From NCBI RefSeq assembly GCF_904846065.1, contig NZ_CAJGZV010000001.1:1-64000 (forward strand): a stretch of DNA of 64,000 nucleotides, in the 5' to 3' direction. How positions within the stretch are numbered: the first letter of the stretch is position 1; each line of letters begins with the position of its first letter. A model generated the notes under the pieces. That model was not told the origin of the DNA, searched no databases, and saw only the letters and a list, made by a program, of their open reading frames with translations. Source of the stretch: Psychrobacter immobilis. Its GTDB lineage: Bacteria > Pseudomonadota > Gammaproteobacteria > Pseudomonadales > Moraxellaceae. The position numbers and the translations under genes were made by a program. Below are positions 9,915 through 20,255 of this stretch, piece after piece.

Positions 9915-10920
9915 ATAGCATTCCTTATAAAGCACAACAATAAATATATTTAGAAAAGTAGATTCAAAAATCAGGGTGTATTGAACGTTCAACACCCTCT
10001 AAACACGCATAAAAACATAAGTCAAAAGTGACTTAATATATAGACGAATCAAAAGCTATCCATGATAGATCCAAAATCCGCTTCGATAGATAGAAATGAC
10101 CATAAAAAAACGGTCAATCATAACCATAAGTTTTAATACATTGAATCACTGGCAACATTAGATAAATTCAATTACTGACTGGCAATTTTAGGTCAATTTA
10201 GCGTATAATCCTAGGTAAATTTTTATTTGTTTCTATGTGATAGTAACCATGCGCTGCGCTTTTTATTGAGTCATTTATGGCTTAGTGTTGCATAGCGGTC
10301 AGGATGAGTCGAGCAGCAGCTAAGTGCATCTTTTTGATGTTGGCTGACATATTGCTAAGAAGGGTTATATTAGAAATTTCAACTGGTGGCCTCTAAACAG
10401 TCTACTCTACAGCACTAAACTCTAATGACGCCTCTTTCTTTTTTATAGTCTCTATCATCTCTCTATCACTAGCTAACTATTTTAGAACAGTCATTACTAG
10501 CTGTATAGCCGCTTATTGATGTGAGTGAAATCTACTTAATAATGGCTTCGCTAGTTCGTCTGTCAACCAGTTTATCATCTATTTCGATAGATTATCTTTT
10601 GGCTATATTCTTATCTAATTGCGTATCTATTAACAAGATATCAAACCAATAAGGGTGGTCAATTGCGCTGGTGTTACAAGCTTTAATTTTCAATGAAACG
10701 TATGATAGAGCTATTGTCTACACAATCATTTTCGCTAAAGGCTTGAACGATTGCGTTTGATTTGATGGTTTTAACATACACCTTGGTAGCCAGTCGCCAC
10801 TTTGGTCATTCGAATAAGACATTAACGTGTTGTTAAGGAGTCTAAGGTCAGCGTTAATACTCTTACTAGTAGTTATGATCATGCGTTATTTTTAGAGATC
10901 CTTTGTCACTATCCTACTAT
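9915..10920. other. About 1-kb gene-free region upstream of nqrA
   Basis: There is no convincing ORF longer than about 30 codons on either strand. A plus-strand promoter candidate is present at 10180-10209. The rest is AT-rich and unstructured by eye. It could hold a long nqr leader or an unrecognised small RNA. Confidence 0.4.
10180..10209 (+). promoter_or_regulatory. Sigma-70-like promoter candidate upstream of nqr
   Basis: TGGCAA (10180-10185), 18 nt, then a perfect TATAAT (10204-10209). If used for nqr it would produce a leader of about 0.8 kb; it could instead drive a separate small RNA. Confidence 0.35.
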
Positions 10921-10932
10921 AGGAAGAGAGAC

Positions 10933-11031
10933 GTGGGGGCTTTATTGAATGACGCAGATGTTCATGCTACCGATATACCAAACAGGACGTCTGGTATCGT
11001 TTTAGACTATGGACTAAGTTTTCGCTTATGA
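10933..11031 (+). CDS. Putative 32-aa leader ORF overlapping nqrA
   Basis: GTG start 6 nt after AGGAAG (10921-10926), followed by 32 sense codons (GALLNDADVHATDIPNRTSG after the start, then [11 protein letters not shown]). Its TGA (11029-11031) overlaps the nqrA ATG (11028-11030) as ATGA. nqrA itself has no clear Shine-Dalgarno, so nqrA translation may depend on ribosomes terminating here. No homologue is recognised. The ORF could be chance, but the ribosome site and overlap are suggestive. Confidence 0.4.
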   Translation: MGALLNDADVHATDIPNRTSGIVLDYGLSFRL

Positions 11032-12380
11032 TTACCATCAAAAAAGGTTTGGATTTGCCCATCACCGGTGAATCATCCCGCGAGATATCTGAGCACCAAC
11101 CGACACATGTCGCCGTTATTGGCTATGATTATGTGGGCATGAAGCCCACGATGAATGTCAAAGAAGGTGATATCGTAGCAAAGGGTCAGCCCGTTTTTGA
11201 AGACAAAAAACGAGTTGGCGTTATCTATACTGCCCCTGCTGCTGGTAAAGTCGTCGCGATTAAACGCGGTGAACGTCGTGTGTTTGAGAGCCTTGTGATT
11301 GCGGTCGACCCAAACGGTGAAGAAGTAGACTTCGAGCGCTATGACTCCCAGCAACTTGCTGACCTAGACGCTGAAGTTGTTGAAACCCAACTGCTTGCCT
11401 CTGGCGAATGGACCGCGTTTCGCACGCGCCCTTATAGCCGTGCGCCAGAAATCGGTGCCCGTCCTCATGCTATTTTTGTCACCGCTATGGATACCAATCC
11501 ATTAGCATTTGACCCAATGCTGCTGATTAACGATCAGTTGCAAGCGTTCAATGACGGACTTGCTGTCTTATCGACACTCAGCCCCAAGACCTTTGTTTGC
11601 CATCATGGTGATGCCCAGTTGACGCCAGTTGCCAAAACGGCGGCTAATAATGTCACTGAGTATCATAGCTTTGCTGGTAAGCATCCTGCTGGTCTGGCTG
11701 GCACGCACATTCACTTTTTGCACCCAATCATGCGCGGCGTGACCGTATGGACGATTGGCTATCAAGACGTGATTGCGATTGGTAAGCTATTCACCAGCGG
11801 TCGCTTATATACGCGCCGTATCATTAGTTTGGCAGGTCCTGCGGTCACCAAGCCACGTTTGGTGGCTACTGAGCGCGGTGCTGATATCGCTGCTCTGACC
11901 AAAGGACAGCTGGCGGCTGGCGAGAACCGTATTATTTCCGGTTCGGTGTTGTCAGGTCGCAAAGTGTTTGGCAATACGGCTTATCTTGGTCGCTTTCATA
12001 ACCAAATCAGTGTGCTGCCTGAAGGGCGTGAACGTCCAGCGTTCCATTTCCTAAGTGTCGGCACCAACCGCTTCTCTAAGCTGCCTATTTATATTTCTAA
12101 GTTTTTTGGTAATAAGAAATATAACTTTACGACCACGAGTAATGGTTCACCGCGAGCGATGGTACCTATCGGGGTTTATGAAGAGGTCATGCCGCAAGAT
12201 TATCTGCCTACACAGTTACTACGTGCATTAATTGTCGAAGACATGATTAGCGCCGTAGATTTGGGCGTGCTCGAATTGGACGAAGAAGATTTAGCATTAT
12301 GCACCTTCGTATCTCCTGGCAAATATGAATTCGGTGATATTTTGCGTGATAACTTGACACGCATAGAGCTGGAGGGCTAA
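11028..12380 (+). CDS. nqrA: Na+-NQR subunit A
   Basis: Peripheral cytoplasmic subunit of the sodium-pumping NADH:ubiquinone oxidoreductase, implicated in quinone binding. It is 450 aa, full length, opening [15 protein letters not shown] as in other NqrA proteins, with the biotinyl/lipoyl-like segment [15 protein letters not shown] early and the C-terminal Rnf/Nqr-like region. First gene of a tight nqrABCDEF operon, 5 nt before nqrB. The start lacks a Shine-Dalgarno and overlaps the stop of the leader ORF. Confidence 0.98.
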   Translation: MITIKKGLDLPITGESSREISEHQPTHVAVIGYDYVGMKPTMNVKEGDIVAKGQPVFEDKKRVGVIYTAPAAGKVVAIKRGERRVFESLVIAVDPNGEEVDFERYDSQQLADLDAEVVETQLLASGEWTAFRTRPYSRAPEIGARPHAIFVTAMDTNPLAFDPMLLINDQLQAFNDGLAVLSTLSPKTFVCHHGDAQLTPVAKTAANNVTEYHSFAGKHPAGLAGTHIHFLHPIMRGVTVWTIGYQDVIAIGKLFTSGRLYTRRIISLAGPAVTKPRLVATERGADIAALTKGQLAAGENRIISGSVLSGRKVFGNTAYLGRFHNQISVLPEGRERPAFHFLSVGTNRFSKLPIYISKFFGNKKYNFTTTSNGSPRAMVPIGVYEEVMPQDYLPTQLLRALIVEDMISAVDLGVLELDEEDLALCTFVSPGKYEFGDILRDNLTRIELEG

Positions 12381-12385
12381 CCACG

Positions 12386-13621
12386 ATGAAATTTTTACAC
12401 AATATGTTCGATCGTATGGAGCCGTCTTTCACCAAGGGTGGCAAACACGAAAAATACTATGCTATCTTTGAGATGTTTGATACGTTTTTGCGTCAACCAA
12501 GCTCAACCACATACTCAGCATCACACGTACGCGACGGTATCGACCTAAAGCGTATTATGATTACCGTATGGTTATGTACTTTCCCAGCCATGTTTTGGGG
12601 TATGTACAACATCGGTCATCAAGCACTAACGGCGATTGCAACCCTTGGTTTACAGCCTGAAGGCTGGCGTACCGTTATCACCAGTATGGCAGGCTATAAC
12701 CCAGACAGTATCTGGGCAAGCTTCGTCTACGGTGCTATGCAATTTTTACCGATTTATATCGTCACCTTTGCGGTCGGTATTCTCTGTGAGATTATCTTTG
12801 CCGTAGTACGCGGCCATGAAGTCAACGAAGGTTTCTTTGTGACCTCAGTGCTGTTTGCGCTTTGTTTACCACCAGATATCCCTTTATGGCAAGTTGCCCT
12901 CGGTATTATCTTTGGTGTCGTAGTCGCAAAAGAAGTGTTCGGTGGTACGGGTAAAAACTTCCTGAACCCTGCCCTATCGGGTCGCGCATTCTTATACTTT
13001 GCTTACCCTGCTTATATGTCTGGTGACTCAGTATGGACTGCCGTTGATGGTTTCTCTGGTGCGACGCCACTTGGTCTTGCCGCGTTAGGTGTCGTTCCTC
13101 AGGACTTCGTCGACGTCTATGGTAATGCCATCACTTGGGGTGATGCGTTCTTAGGCAACATGCAAGGCAGTATCGGTGAAGTATCAACACTGGCTATCCT
13201 AATGGGTGCCGTCGTTCTACTTTGGACACGTATTGCTTCATGGCGTATTATGGCAGGTTGTGTGGTAGGTCTGATTGCTACTTCTCTTGTCTTTAATATG
13301 ATTGGTTCTGAAGACAATATGATGATGAACCTGCCGTTCTATTGGCACTTAGTTATCGGCGGCTTCGCCTTTGGTGCCGTGTTTATGGCAACCGATCCTG
13401 TATCAGCGGCGCATACCAATAAAGGACGCTGGGCTTATGGTATCTTGATTGGTTTTATGACGGTATTGATTCGCGTCGTGAACCCAGCTTTCCCAGAAGG
13501 CATCATGCTGGCTATTTTATTCGCCAACTTATTTGCTCCATTGTTTGATTACTTTGTGACCCAAGCAAACATCAAACGCCAAACAGCTCGGAGGGTTCGT
13601 TATGTCCAAGCCCAAAAGTAA
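12386..13621 (+). CDS. nqrB: Na+-NQR subunit B
   Basis: Multi-spanning membrane subunit carrying riboflavin and one covalent FMN. It is part of the sodium path. It is 411 aa. The flavinylation motif [10 protein letters not shown] places the FMN-linked threonine at residue 227, to be modified by ApbE (18332-19423). Other conserved blocks are [18 protein letters not shown] and [16 protein letters not shown]. The 3' end overlaps nqrC by 20 nt. Confidence 0.98.
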   Translation: MKFLHNMFDRMEPSFTKGGKHEKYYAIFEMFDTFLRQPSSTTYSASHVRDGIDLKRIMITVWLCTFPAMFWGMYNIGHQALTAIATLGLQPEGWRTVITSMAGYNPDSIWASFVYGAMQFLPIYIVTFAVGILCEIIFAVVRGHEVNEGFFVTSVLFALCLPPDIPLWQVALGIIFGVVVAKEVFGGTGKNFLNPALSGRAFLYFAYPAYMSGDSVWTAVDGFSGATPLGLAALGVVPQDFVDVYGNAITWGDAFLGNMQGSIGEVSTLAILMGAVVLLWTRIASWRIMAGCVVGLIATSLVFNMIGSEDNMMMNLPFYWHLVIGGFAFGAVFMATDPVSAAHTNKGRWAYGILIGFMTVLIRVVNPAFPEGIMLAILFANLFAPLFDYFVTQANIKRQTARRVRYVQAQK

Positions 13622-14507
13622 TAATGCGAAAACCATCAGTGTGGCATTGACGCTATGCTTGGTGTGTTCCGTCTTAGTTTCAGCAGTAGCGGTTGGTCTA
13701 AAACCTGCTCAAATTGAAAACGCACGCTTAGACCGTAACAAAAACATCTTGGTTGCCGCTGGCATGTACGATGCCGAGTCTGATACAGCAGATGATGTTG
13801 CTGAACGTTTTAAAGATTTCGATGTCGAAATTATTGACTTAAGTAAAGGCAGCTACGTTGATGATGAAGCGCTAAAAGCCGCTGGCATTCCTGATCGTAA
13901 TGCTTATGATGCAAGCCAAGCGACTAAAAATAAAGCACTGAGTGAAGATTTAGGCAACAATGACCCTGCTGGTATTGGTCGTAAACCCAAATATGCCAAA
14001 GTCTATGTTAAAAAAGATGACGCAGGCAAACCTGAAATGGTTGTTTTGCCGATTCAAGGCTATGGACTATGGGGCACTATCTATGGTTTCTTAACCCTTG
14101 AAAGCGATATGAATACCATCAAAGGTATCAGCTTTTATGAGCATAAAGAAACCCCAGGTCTGGGTGCTCGTATCGAAGAGCCAGAGTGGCGTGCGAAGTG
14201 GAGCGGTATCCACTCATATGACGAAAATGGTAATGTTGCCACTGGTGTGACCAAAGCGGGTACACCAAAAGAGAACTGGGTCGATGGTATCAGTGGTGCA
14301 ACCTTGACCGGTCGCGGTGTCAGTAACATGATTCAGTTTTGGTTGGGTGAGCAAGGTTATAAGCCTTATTTAGATACGCTACGTAAAGAGAGTGGTCAAG
14401 CGATTGACAATGCGGCAGATACAAAAGCTGCGCAATCAACACTGATCGCTCAACCTGAAACCGAACTGGCAGCCAAACGACCAGTAGCAAACGGCAAGGA
14501 GGCATAA
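13602..14507 (+). CDS. nqrC: Na+-NQR subunit C
   Basis: Periplasmic-facing subunit with one N-terminal membrane helix (about 11-33) and a soluble FMN domain. It is 301 aa. The motif [10 protein letters not shown] gives the covalent FMN threonine at residue 234. The tail beyond about residue 260 is rich in Ala/Gln and longer than in Vibrio. The start has GGAGGG upstream, inside nqrB, so translation of B and C is coupled. Confidence 0.97.
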   Translation: MSKPKSNNAKTISVALTLCLVCSVLVSAVAVGLKPAQIENARLDRNKNILVAAGMYDAESDTADDVAERFKDFDVEIIDLSKGSYVDDEALKAAGIPDRNAYDASQATKNKALSEDLGNNDPAGIGRKPKYAKVYVKKDDAGKPEMVVLPIQGYGLWGTIYGFLTLESDMNTIKGISFYEHKETPGLGARIEEPEWRAKWSGIHSYDENGNVATGVTKAGTPKENWVDGISGATLTGRGVSNMIQFWLGEQGYKPYLDTLRKESGQAIDNAADTKAAQSTLIAQPETELAAKRPVANGKEA

Positions 14508-14508
14508 C

Positions 14509-15180
14509 ATGGCTGACACTAAAAGTATTTTAACCTCGCCTATTTTTGATAATAACCCCATTGCCCTACAGATTCTTGGTATCTGTTCGGCACTGGCTGT
14601 CACCACAAGCATGGCCAATGCCATGGTGATGTGTGTGGCGTTGACCTTAGTCACGGCGTTTTCAAGCTTCTTTATCTCGATCATTCGTAAGCAAATCCCT
14701 TCAAGCATTCGTATTATCGTACAGATGACCATCATTGCTTCCTTGGTTATCTTGGTCGATCAGGTGCTAAAAGCCGTTGCTTATGATGTGAGTAAAGGCT
14801 TGTCGGTCTTCGTTGGTTTGATTATCACCAACTGTATCGTGATGGGTCGTGCCGAAGCATTTGCCATGAGCAATCCACCAGTGCCAAGCTTTTTAGATGG
14901 TATTGGTAATGGTCTTGGCTATTCTGCGGTCTTGCTGTTTGTTGCGACTATCCGTGAGCTACTTGGCTCAGGTACGTGGTTTGGTATCACCATCCTACAG
15001 CCTGTCACTGATGGCGGTTGGTATATTCCAAACGGTCTATTATTGTTGCCACCGTCAGCATTCTTTATTATTGGTTTGTTCATTGCCATTATCCGTATCT
15101 GGAAACCTGAGCAGGTTGAAGACGCTGAATTTGTAATGAAGCCGCAGTCTAAAGGCATGGCACATGGAGGCGGTCACTAA
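14509..15180 (+). CDS. nqrD: Na+-NQR subunit D
   Basis: Integral membrane subunit of the NqrD/RnfE family with six predicted helices, 223 aa. NqrD and NqrE together form a pseudo-symmetric pair that ligates an iron centre within the membrane. The conserved segment [18 protein letters not shown] holds the cysteine expected as an iron ligand. The final base overlaps the first base of nqrE. Confidence 0.97.
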   Translation: MADTKSILTSPIFDNNPIALQILGICSALAVTTSMANAMVMCVALTLVTAFSSFFISIIRKQIPSSIRIIVQMTIIASLVILVDQVLKAVAYDVSKGLSVFVGLIITNCIVMGRAEAFAMSNPPVPSFLDGIGNGLGYSAVLLFVATIRELLGSGTWFGITILQPVTDGGWYIPNGLLLLPPSAFFIIGLFIAIIRIWKPEQVEDAEFVMKPQSKGMAHGGGH

Positions 15181-15788
15181 TGGGACATTATGTTAGTTTA
15201 TTTATAACCTCAGTCTTTATTGAGAATATGGCGCTGGCCTATTTCTTAGGTATGTGTACTTTCTTGGCCGTATCAAAGAAGGTTTCAACCGCTATTGGTC
15301 TGGGTGTTGCCGTGGTCGTCGTGATGGCGATTACCGTACCATTAAACAACTTACTCTTTCAGTTCATTCTCAAAGATGGTGCGCTGGCATGGGCAGGTTT
15401 CCCTGATATCGATTTAAGCTTTTTGGGCTTGCTCAGTTATATCGGCTTGATTGCTGCGACCGTACAGATTCTAGAGATGTTCCTCGATAAGTTCGTTCCT
15501 AGTCTGTATAACGCCCTTGGGGTGTTCTTGCCACTTATCACTGTGAACTGCGCCATCTTAGGTGGTGTACTATTTATGGTTGAGCGAGACTATAATTTCG
15601 GCGAATCTGTCGTGTATGGTGTGGGCGCAGGCTTCGGTTGGGCATTGGCGATTACCGCATTGGCCGGTATCCGTGAAAAGTTAAAATACTCAGACATTCC
15701 AGCACCGCTGCGTGGTCTTGGTATTACTTTTATCACAGTTGGTCTGATGTCACTTGGCTTTATGTCTTTCGGCGGTATGTCAATTTAG
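15180..15788 (+). CDS. nqrE: Na+-NQR subunit E
   Basis: Membrane subunit of the NqrE/RnfA family with six helices, 202 aa. It is the inverted-topology partner of NqrD. It opens [20 protein letters not shown], and [15 protein letters not shown] and TVNCAILGG hold the conserved cysteines. An intergenic gap of 123 nt separates it from nqrF. No terminator is visible there. Confidence 0.97.
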   Translation: MGHYVSLFITSVFIENMALAYFLGMCTFLAVSKKVSTAIGLGVAVVVVMAITVPLNNLLFQFILKDGALAWAGFPDIDLSFLGLLSYIGLIAATVQILEMFLDKFVPSLYNALGVFLPLITVNCAILGGVLFMVERDYNFGESVVYGVGAGFGWALAITALAGIREKLKYSDIPAPLRGLGITFITVGLMSLGFMSFGGMSI

Positions 15789-15911
15789 ACCGCTAAGCTT
15801 AACAGCCTATTTAGCGATTTGACCTATTTAATTCATTTATTCGGTAGGGGTTCAGGAAACACGCAATGACGTCTTTTCGCACCCCTACTCCATAGATTAA
15901 GGATACCTACC

Positions 15912-17147
15912 ATGGATTACGCTACGGCGATTGGTGGCGTTGCTATGTTTACCTTGATCATCATGGGCCTCGTTGCCATTATTTTGGCGGCGCGCTCAAG
16001 ACTGGTCAGTTCAGGCGATGTTACCATCCATATCAATGATAATCCCGATAATGACGTCGTGACCCCAGCAGGCGGTAAATTACTACAAACCCTTGCAAGC
16101 GAAGGTATTTTCTTATCTTCAGCCTGTGGTGGCGGTGGTACTTGTGCGCAGTGTCGCTGCCGCGTTATTGAAGGGGGCGGCTCTATCTTGCCCACCGAAG
16201 AAGGCTATTTTACTCAAGGCGAAATTCGCAATCACATGCGTTTGGCTTGTCAGGTAGCCGTTAAGCAAGACATGAAAATCGAGATTGACCCTGAGTTTTT
16301 TGATGTACAAAAGTGGGAATGTGAAGTTCTCTCTAATGATAACGTTGCTACCTTTATTAAAGAGCTGGTCCTTAAAATTCCAGATGGCGAAGAAGTGAAC
16401 TTCCGTGCTGGTGGTTATGTGCAGTTAGAGGCGCCACCGCATGAAGTGCATTATAAAGACTTTATCATTGACGAAGAATACCGCGAAGACTGGGAAAAAT
16501 TTGGTATTTTCAACTATGTCTCAAAAGTTGATGAGCCAGTTATTCGTGCTTACTCGATGGCCAACTACCCTGAAGAAAAAGGCCTTATTAAGTTTAATAT
16601 TCGTATCGCTAGTCCACCGCCACGCGGTCCTGACGGTATTCCACCAGGCAAAATGTCATCATGGGTATTTAGCCTAGTACCTGGCGATAAAGTGACGGTT
16701 TCAGGTCCTTATGGTGAATTCTTTGCCAAAGAGACTGACGCTGAAATGATTTTCGTTGGTGGTGGTGCTGGTATGGCACCAATGCGCTCGCACATCTTCG
16801 ATCAGCTTAAACGCTTACATACTAAGCGTAAAATCAGCTTTTGGTATGGTGCACGCTCTATCCGTGAGATGTTCTATGTTGAAGATTATGATCAACTAGC
16901 AGAAGAGTTTGATAACTTTGAGTGGCATGTGGCTTTATCTGATCCATTACCAGAAGACAATTGGGAAGGTCCAACCGGCTTTATCCATAATGTACTACTT
17001 GAAAATTATCTGAAAAACCATCCAAACCCAGAAGACTGTGAATACTACATGTGTGGGCCACCGATGATGAATGCGGCGGTCATCGACATGCTACACAGCT
17101 TAGGCGTGGAAGATGAAAATATCATGCTTGATGACTTCGGTGGTTAA
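15912..17147 (+). CDS. nqrF: Na+-NQR subunit F, NADH-oxidising
   Basis: Electron entry subunit. It has an N-terminal membrane helix (about 8-27), a [2Fe-2S] ferredoxin domain with C72, C78, C81 and C113 ([11 protein letters not shown] and LAC), an FAD-binding domain with [11 protein letters not shown], and an NADH-binding domain with [12 protein letters not shown]. It is 411 aa. The start is supported by AAGGA. A terminator follows, so this closes the six-gene operon. Confidence 0.98.
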   Translation: MDYATAIGGVAMFTLIIMGLVAIILAARSRLVSSGDVTIHINDNPDNDVVTPAGGKLLQTLASEGIFLSSACGGGGTCAQCRCRVIEGGGSILPTEEGYFTQGEIRNHMRLACQVAVKQDMKIEIDPEFFDVQKWECEVLSNDNVATFIKELVLKIPDGEEVNFRAGGYVQLEAPPHEVHYKDFIIDEEYREDWEKFGIFNYVSKVDEPVIRAYSMANYPEEKGLIKFNIRIASPPPRGPDGIPPGKMSSWVFSLVPGDKVTVSGPYGEFFAKETDAEMIFVGGGAGMAPMRSHIFDQLKRLHTKRKISFWYGARSIREMFYVEDYDQLAEEFDNFEWHVALSDPLPEDNWEGPTGFIHNVLLENYLKNHPNPEDCEYYMCGPPMMNAAVIDMLHSLGVEDENIMLDDFGG

Positions 17148-17210
17148 GTGAGTAACTAAGCAAGTGGCTAAGCAAATGGTTACGTAAAAAAGTATTCTAA
17201 AGTGATAAAT

Positions 17211-17241
17211 AAAAAAGAGTCTCAATTGAGGCTCTTTTTTT
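17211..17241 (+). terminator. Terminator after nqrF
   Basis: Stem AAAAAAGAGTCTC / GAGGCTCTTTTTT with loop AATT and one U-G pair, ending in T7. Confidence 0.9.
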
Positions 17242-17349
17242 GGCTTTGACTAAATGTAACCCTTGCATAATAAGCCTACAAATCTAAATAGCAGACCGCC
17301 TGCCCTCTGCTATATTATTAATTGTTTATTGCCTTAAGAAAGGATTCCT

Positions 17350-18150
17350 ATGAAAACCAACATTAAAGATTTGACCATTTGGATTACTGGTGCTTCTAGT
17401 GGTATCGGTGCAGCATTGTCTATCGCCTTTGCCAAACATAGTGCCACCATTATTTTAAGTGGGCGTGATGAGGCAAAATTAGTAGCAGTCAAAAACCGCT
17501 GTAAAAACAGCAAAAACCATTTCATCATCCCTTTTGATATCACCGATGCCAAACAAGCAAAAGACGCGTATAAGACAGCTAAAGCTCAAGCCGGACAAAT
17601 TGATTGGCTTATTAATAATGCTGGCATCAGTCAACGCTCGCTTATTATGGAAACCACTGAAGAAGTTGAGCGCCAAATTATGGAGATAGATTATTTTGCG
17701 CAGACACGTCTGACCAGACTAGTACTGCCCAATATGATCGCGCAAGGCAGCGGCAAAATTGTCATGGTATCAAGTGTTGCAGGTTTATTAGGCACACAAT
17801 ATCGCGGCGCTTATGGAGCAGCCAAAGCCGCACTTCATATGTGGGCAAACAGTCTGCGTGCAGAACTGCATGAACAAGGCATAGAGGTGGCGACGATATT
17901 CCCAGGATTTATTCAAACCAGTATTTCTATTAACGCCTTGACTGGTGACGGTAGCGCGCAAGGAACGATGGACGAGGCAACCAATAAAGGATTAACCACA
18001 GCTACCTTTGCCAAACAAGTTGTCAAAGCCCTGATTAAGGGTGAAGAATATATCATCGTGGCAGGTAATAAAGAAAAGCTGGCGACCACGGTCAATCGCC
18101 TATCGCCGCCAAAACTATATAAGCTCATCCGTGAATCAAAAGTAAAATAA
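17350..18150 (+). CDS. Short-chain dehydrogenase/reductase, DHRS7-like
   Basis: A 266-aa classical SDR with the Rossmann cofactor motif TGASSGIG (residues 14-21), NNAG structural motif near 90, catalytic Ser in MVSSVAG and YGAAK (Tyr/Lys pair, near 156-160). SD AAGGA lies upstream. The substrate cannot be told. It sits between nqrF and apbE but has its own upstream terminator, so it need not be part of NQR assembly. Confidence 0.9.
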   Translation: MKTNIKDLTIWITGASSGIGAALSIAFAKHSATIILSGRDEAKLVAVKNRCKNSKNHFIIPFDITDAKQAKDAYKTAKAQAGQIDWLINNAGISQRSLIMETTEEVERQIMEIDYFAQTRLTRLVLPNMIAQGSGKIVMVSSVAGLLGTQYRGAYGAAKAALHMWANSLRAELHEQGIEVATIFPGFIQTSISINALTGDGSAQGTMDEATNKGLTTATFAKQVVKALIKGEEYIIVAGNKEKLATTVNRLSPPKLYKLIRESKVK

Positions 18151-18331
18151 ATCTAGTCGTTTAAGCCACTAGGTCTTAAGTCGATGATTGGCGTTATGGG
18201 TGACAAGGGGTGTAAAATGGGCGACGCTAATAGAATGTGCCACTCACCCTTTTGCCATAAAAGCCATTATGATTAATATGAGAAAACCAATAATGCAAAA
18301 ATCAGCCCCACTCTCATTGTCTAGAAAATCG

Positions 18332-19423
18332 ATGAAAACCACCTTATTGCCCGTTATGGCTATCAGTGCTGTATTCAGTCTTAGTGCTTGCCAGCAAACG
18401 CCAGATTATGATTATCTCAGCGGTGAGACCATGGGAACGAGCTACCATATCAGTTATCAGCTACCTGCGGATGCAGATGAAGCAGCCATCCAAGCGTCGA
18501 TTGATAAGCGCTTGCAGCAAATCAATGACAGTATGTCTACCTATCAAGCAGACTCTACTATCTCTCAGTTCAACCAGTTAGGTAAAGACATCCCCCTCAC
18601 TATCGATGCAGATTTTGCTCACGTGCTTGATGTGTCACGAATCGTCTATCAGCAATCTGGTGGCGCCTTTGATCCTACCGTCATGCCATTGGTAGAGACT
18701 TGGGGCTTTGGTAGCACCATGACCGTTGAGCGCTTGCAAAGTCCGCCAACAGCACTTGAGATTGCTCAAGCAAAAGCCTTGGTAGATTTTGAGAGCATCA
18801 TACAAAAAGAGCAGAGCATTTATAAAACCAAAGATGGCGTCGGGCTTGATTTCTCAGCAGTTGCTAAAGGTTATGGCGTCGATGTGATTGCCGATGTACT
18901 CAGAGATGACTATCAAATTCGCAACTACATGGTAGAGATAGGGGGTGAAATTGCAACCTCTGGGGTCAATAACCAACAGCAGCCGTGGCAAATTGCGATT
19001 GATGCGCCTATTGAGGACAGTACGGTCAGCGAGCGTCAGACAATATCAGCGATTCGTCAACCCATCAATACCGATAATCAGATGTATTTGGCAACTTCTG
19101 GCAACTATCGTAATTCCGTCATATTCGACGGTCAGCGCTACAGTCATACGATTGACCCCACCACTGGCAAGCCTATCGCGGGCGGCGTACCATCGGTAAC
19201 CGTTGCAGCAGACTCAGTCGCACTAGCAGATGCGTGGGCAACCGCCCTCACTGCAATGCCTTATGAAAAAGCCCTTGCAACAGCCAAAGCACAAGATATA
19301 GCCGCCTTGTTTGTTGTCTTAGCTGATGAGGCAAAGACGACGGGTTCTGATAAGAATACTGACCAGTGGCAAGTGGTACAAACACCAGCGATGCAAGCAT
19401 TACGTGCTGACAAACAGCCTTAG
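18332..19423 (+). CDS. apbE: FAD:protein FMN transferase lipoprotein
   Basis: ApbE transfers FMN from FAD to a threonine of target proteins on the periplasmic side. Its targets here are probably NqrB T227 and NqrC T234. It is 363 aa from the chosen start. The signal peptide ends in lipobox LSAC, with the lipidated Cys at residue 20. MGTSYHISY, KGYGVDVIADVL, the metal/FAD site GGEIATSG and TIDPTTGKP are family motifs. The frame is open to 18188; ATGs at 18269, 18278 and 18293 are possible starts. None has a strong Shine-Dalgarno, so 18332 is chosen for signal-peptide length. Confidence 0.93.
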   Translation: MKTTLLPVMAISAVFSLSACQQTPDYDYLSGETMGTSYHISYQLPADADEAAIQASIDKRLQQINDSMSTYQADSTISQFNQLGKDIPLTIDADFAHVLDVSRIVYQQSGGAFDPTVMPLVETWGFGSTMTVERLQSPPTALEIAQAKALVDFESIIQKEQSIYKTKDGVGLDFSAVAKGYGVDVIADVLRDDYQIRNYMVEIGGEIATSGVNNQQQPWQIAIDAPIEDSTVSERQTISAIRQPINTDNQMYLATSGNYRNSVIFDGQRYSHTIDPTTGKPIAGGVPSVTVAADSVALADAWATALTAMPYEKALATAKAQDIAALFVVLADEAKTTGSDKNTDQWQVVQTPAMQALRADKQP

Positions 19424-19576
19424 AGCTTGGTGGCAATAGAACTTAGTCGCAATACTGTAAACGGCTCGATAACCATCAACGAGCCATACAAAAATTTGCT
19501 ATACTGGTTTTGCTATACTATTAAGGTATTACTCCAGTAGATAGCCACACTATTTTTAAAAATCGAGGTTTCCTCT

Positions 19577-19822
19577 ATGCTTAGTCAATTGCTTCCCATG
19601 CTTGCCATTACCTTTACCGTATTCGTCCTGTTCTTTATCTTTATGGGTATCGGTTATATGGTTAAAAAGAAGCCGCTTAGAGGATCTTGTGGCGGCGTTG
19701 CTAAACTAATGGGTGATGAAAATTGCTCGTTTTGTGGAAATGATCCCAATAAGTGTGATTCAATCGTGGCAGAACAGCAAGAAAACGCCCTTAAAGCCGC
19801 TCAGCTAGGCAGACCTGTATAG
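19577..19822 (+). CDS. nqrM: NqrM, Na+-NQR maturation protein
   Basis: Small inner-membrane protein (81 aa) needed to assemble active Na+-NQR, thought to deliver iron to the NqrD/NqrE site. It has one N-terminal helix (about 5-28) followed by the four-cysteine motif C38, C50, C53 and C60 (RGSCGG, NCSFCGNDPNKC), diagnostic of the former DUF539. It follows apbE as in Vibrio. SD GAGG is upstream and a terminator follows. Confidence 0.95.
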   Translation: MLSQLLPMLAITFTVFVLFFIFMGIGYMVKKKPLRGSCGGVAKLMGDENCSFCGNDPNKCDSIVAEQQENALKAAQLGRPV

Positions 19823-19889
19823 CTAAATTCTTATAAATACCGCGTCTGTTACCATACGCTGGTAGTATTTACCTAACATCTGTTCTTAT

Positions 19890-19929
19890 AATAGCGTCTA
19901 GTCCTTTGCAAGGGACTGGCGCTATTTTT
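19890..19929 (+). terminator. Terminator after nqrM
   Basis: Long imperfect hairpin AATAGCG...AGTCC / GGACT...CGCTATT followed by T5. Confidence 0.85.
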
Positions 19930-20255
19930 AGTTGTGCCAGCCGCGACGTATCTAGTTAGCATCGCTTCAAGACATTTTGGATATCAATACGGCACGTGCA
20001 AGGCCTGTTAATAATAGTAGACTAAATAAATCTAATACCGTATCCAGTTGATAGGCGATTGAAGATAAGCGCGCTTTCAAAATGGTTACTCATATATCTT
20101 GTATTCTGCAAGTAATCTCTAGTTCTAATTTACGATTCTAATTAATGATTTTAGTCACCGTCTAGGTGCGTTTTCTTTGGTGTTATTTACAAGCGACGAT
20201 GGTTCGGCGCTGTTTAATGACGTGTCCTTTTTCTTATTCTAATAGTCGTGCTGCT
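19930..20255. other. Intergenic stretch before MFS gene
   Basis: No gene or strong hairpin is seen. The MFS frame is open from GTG 20166, but that N-terminal extension is not protein-like and lacks a Shine-Dalgarno. The promoter is not identified. Confidence 0.4.

Noticed and set aside
10304..10396. A 30-codon ORF (MSRAAAKCIFLMLADILLRR...) upstream of nqr
   Set aside because: AGG directly touches the ATG, leaving no proper spacing; no protein-like conservation clue and no coupling to a following gene.
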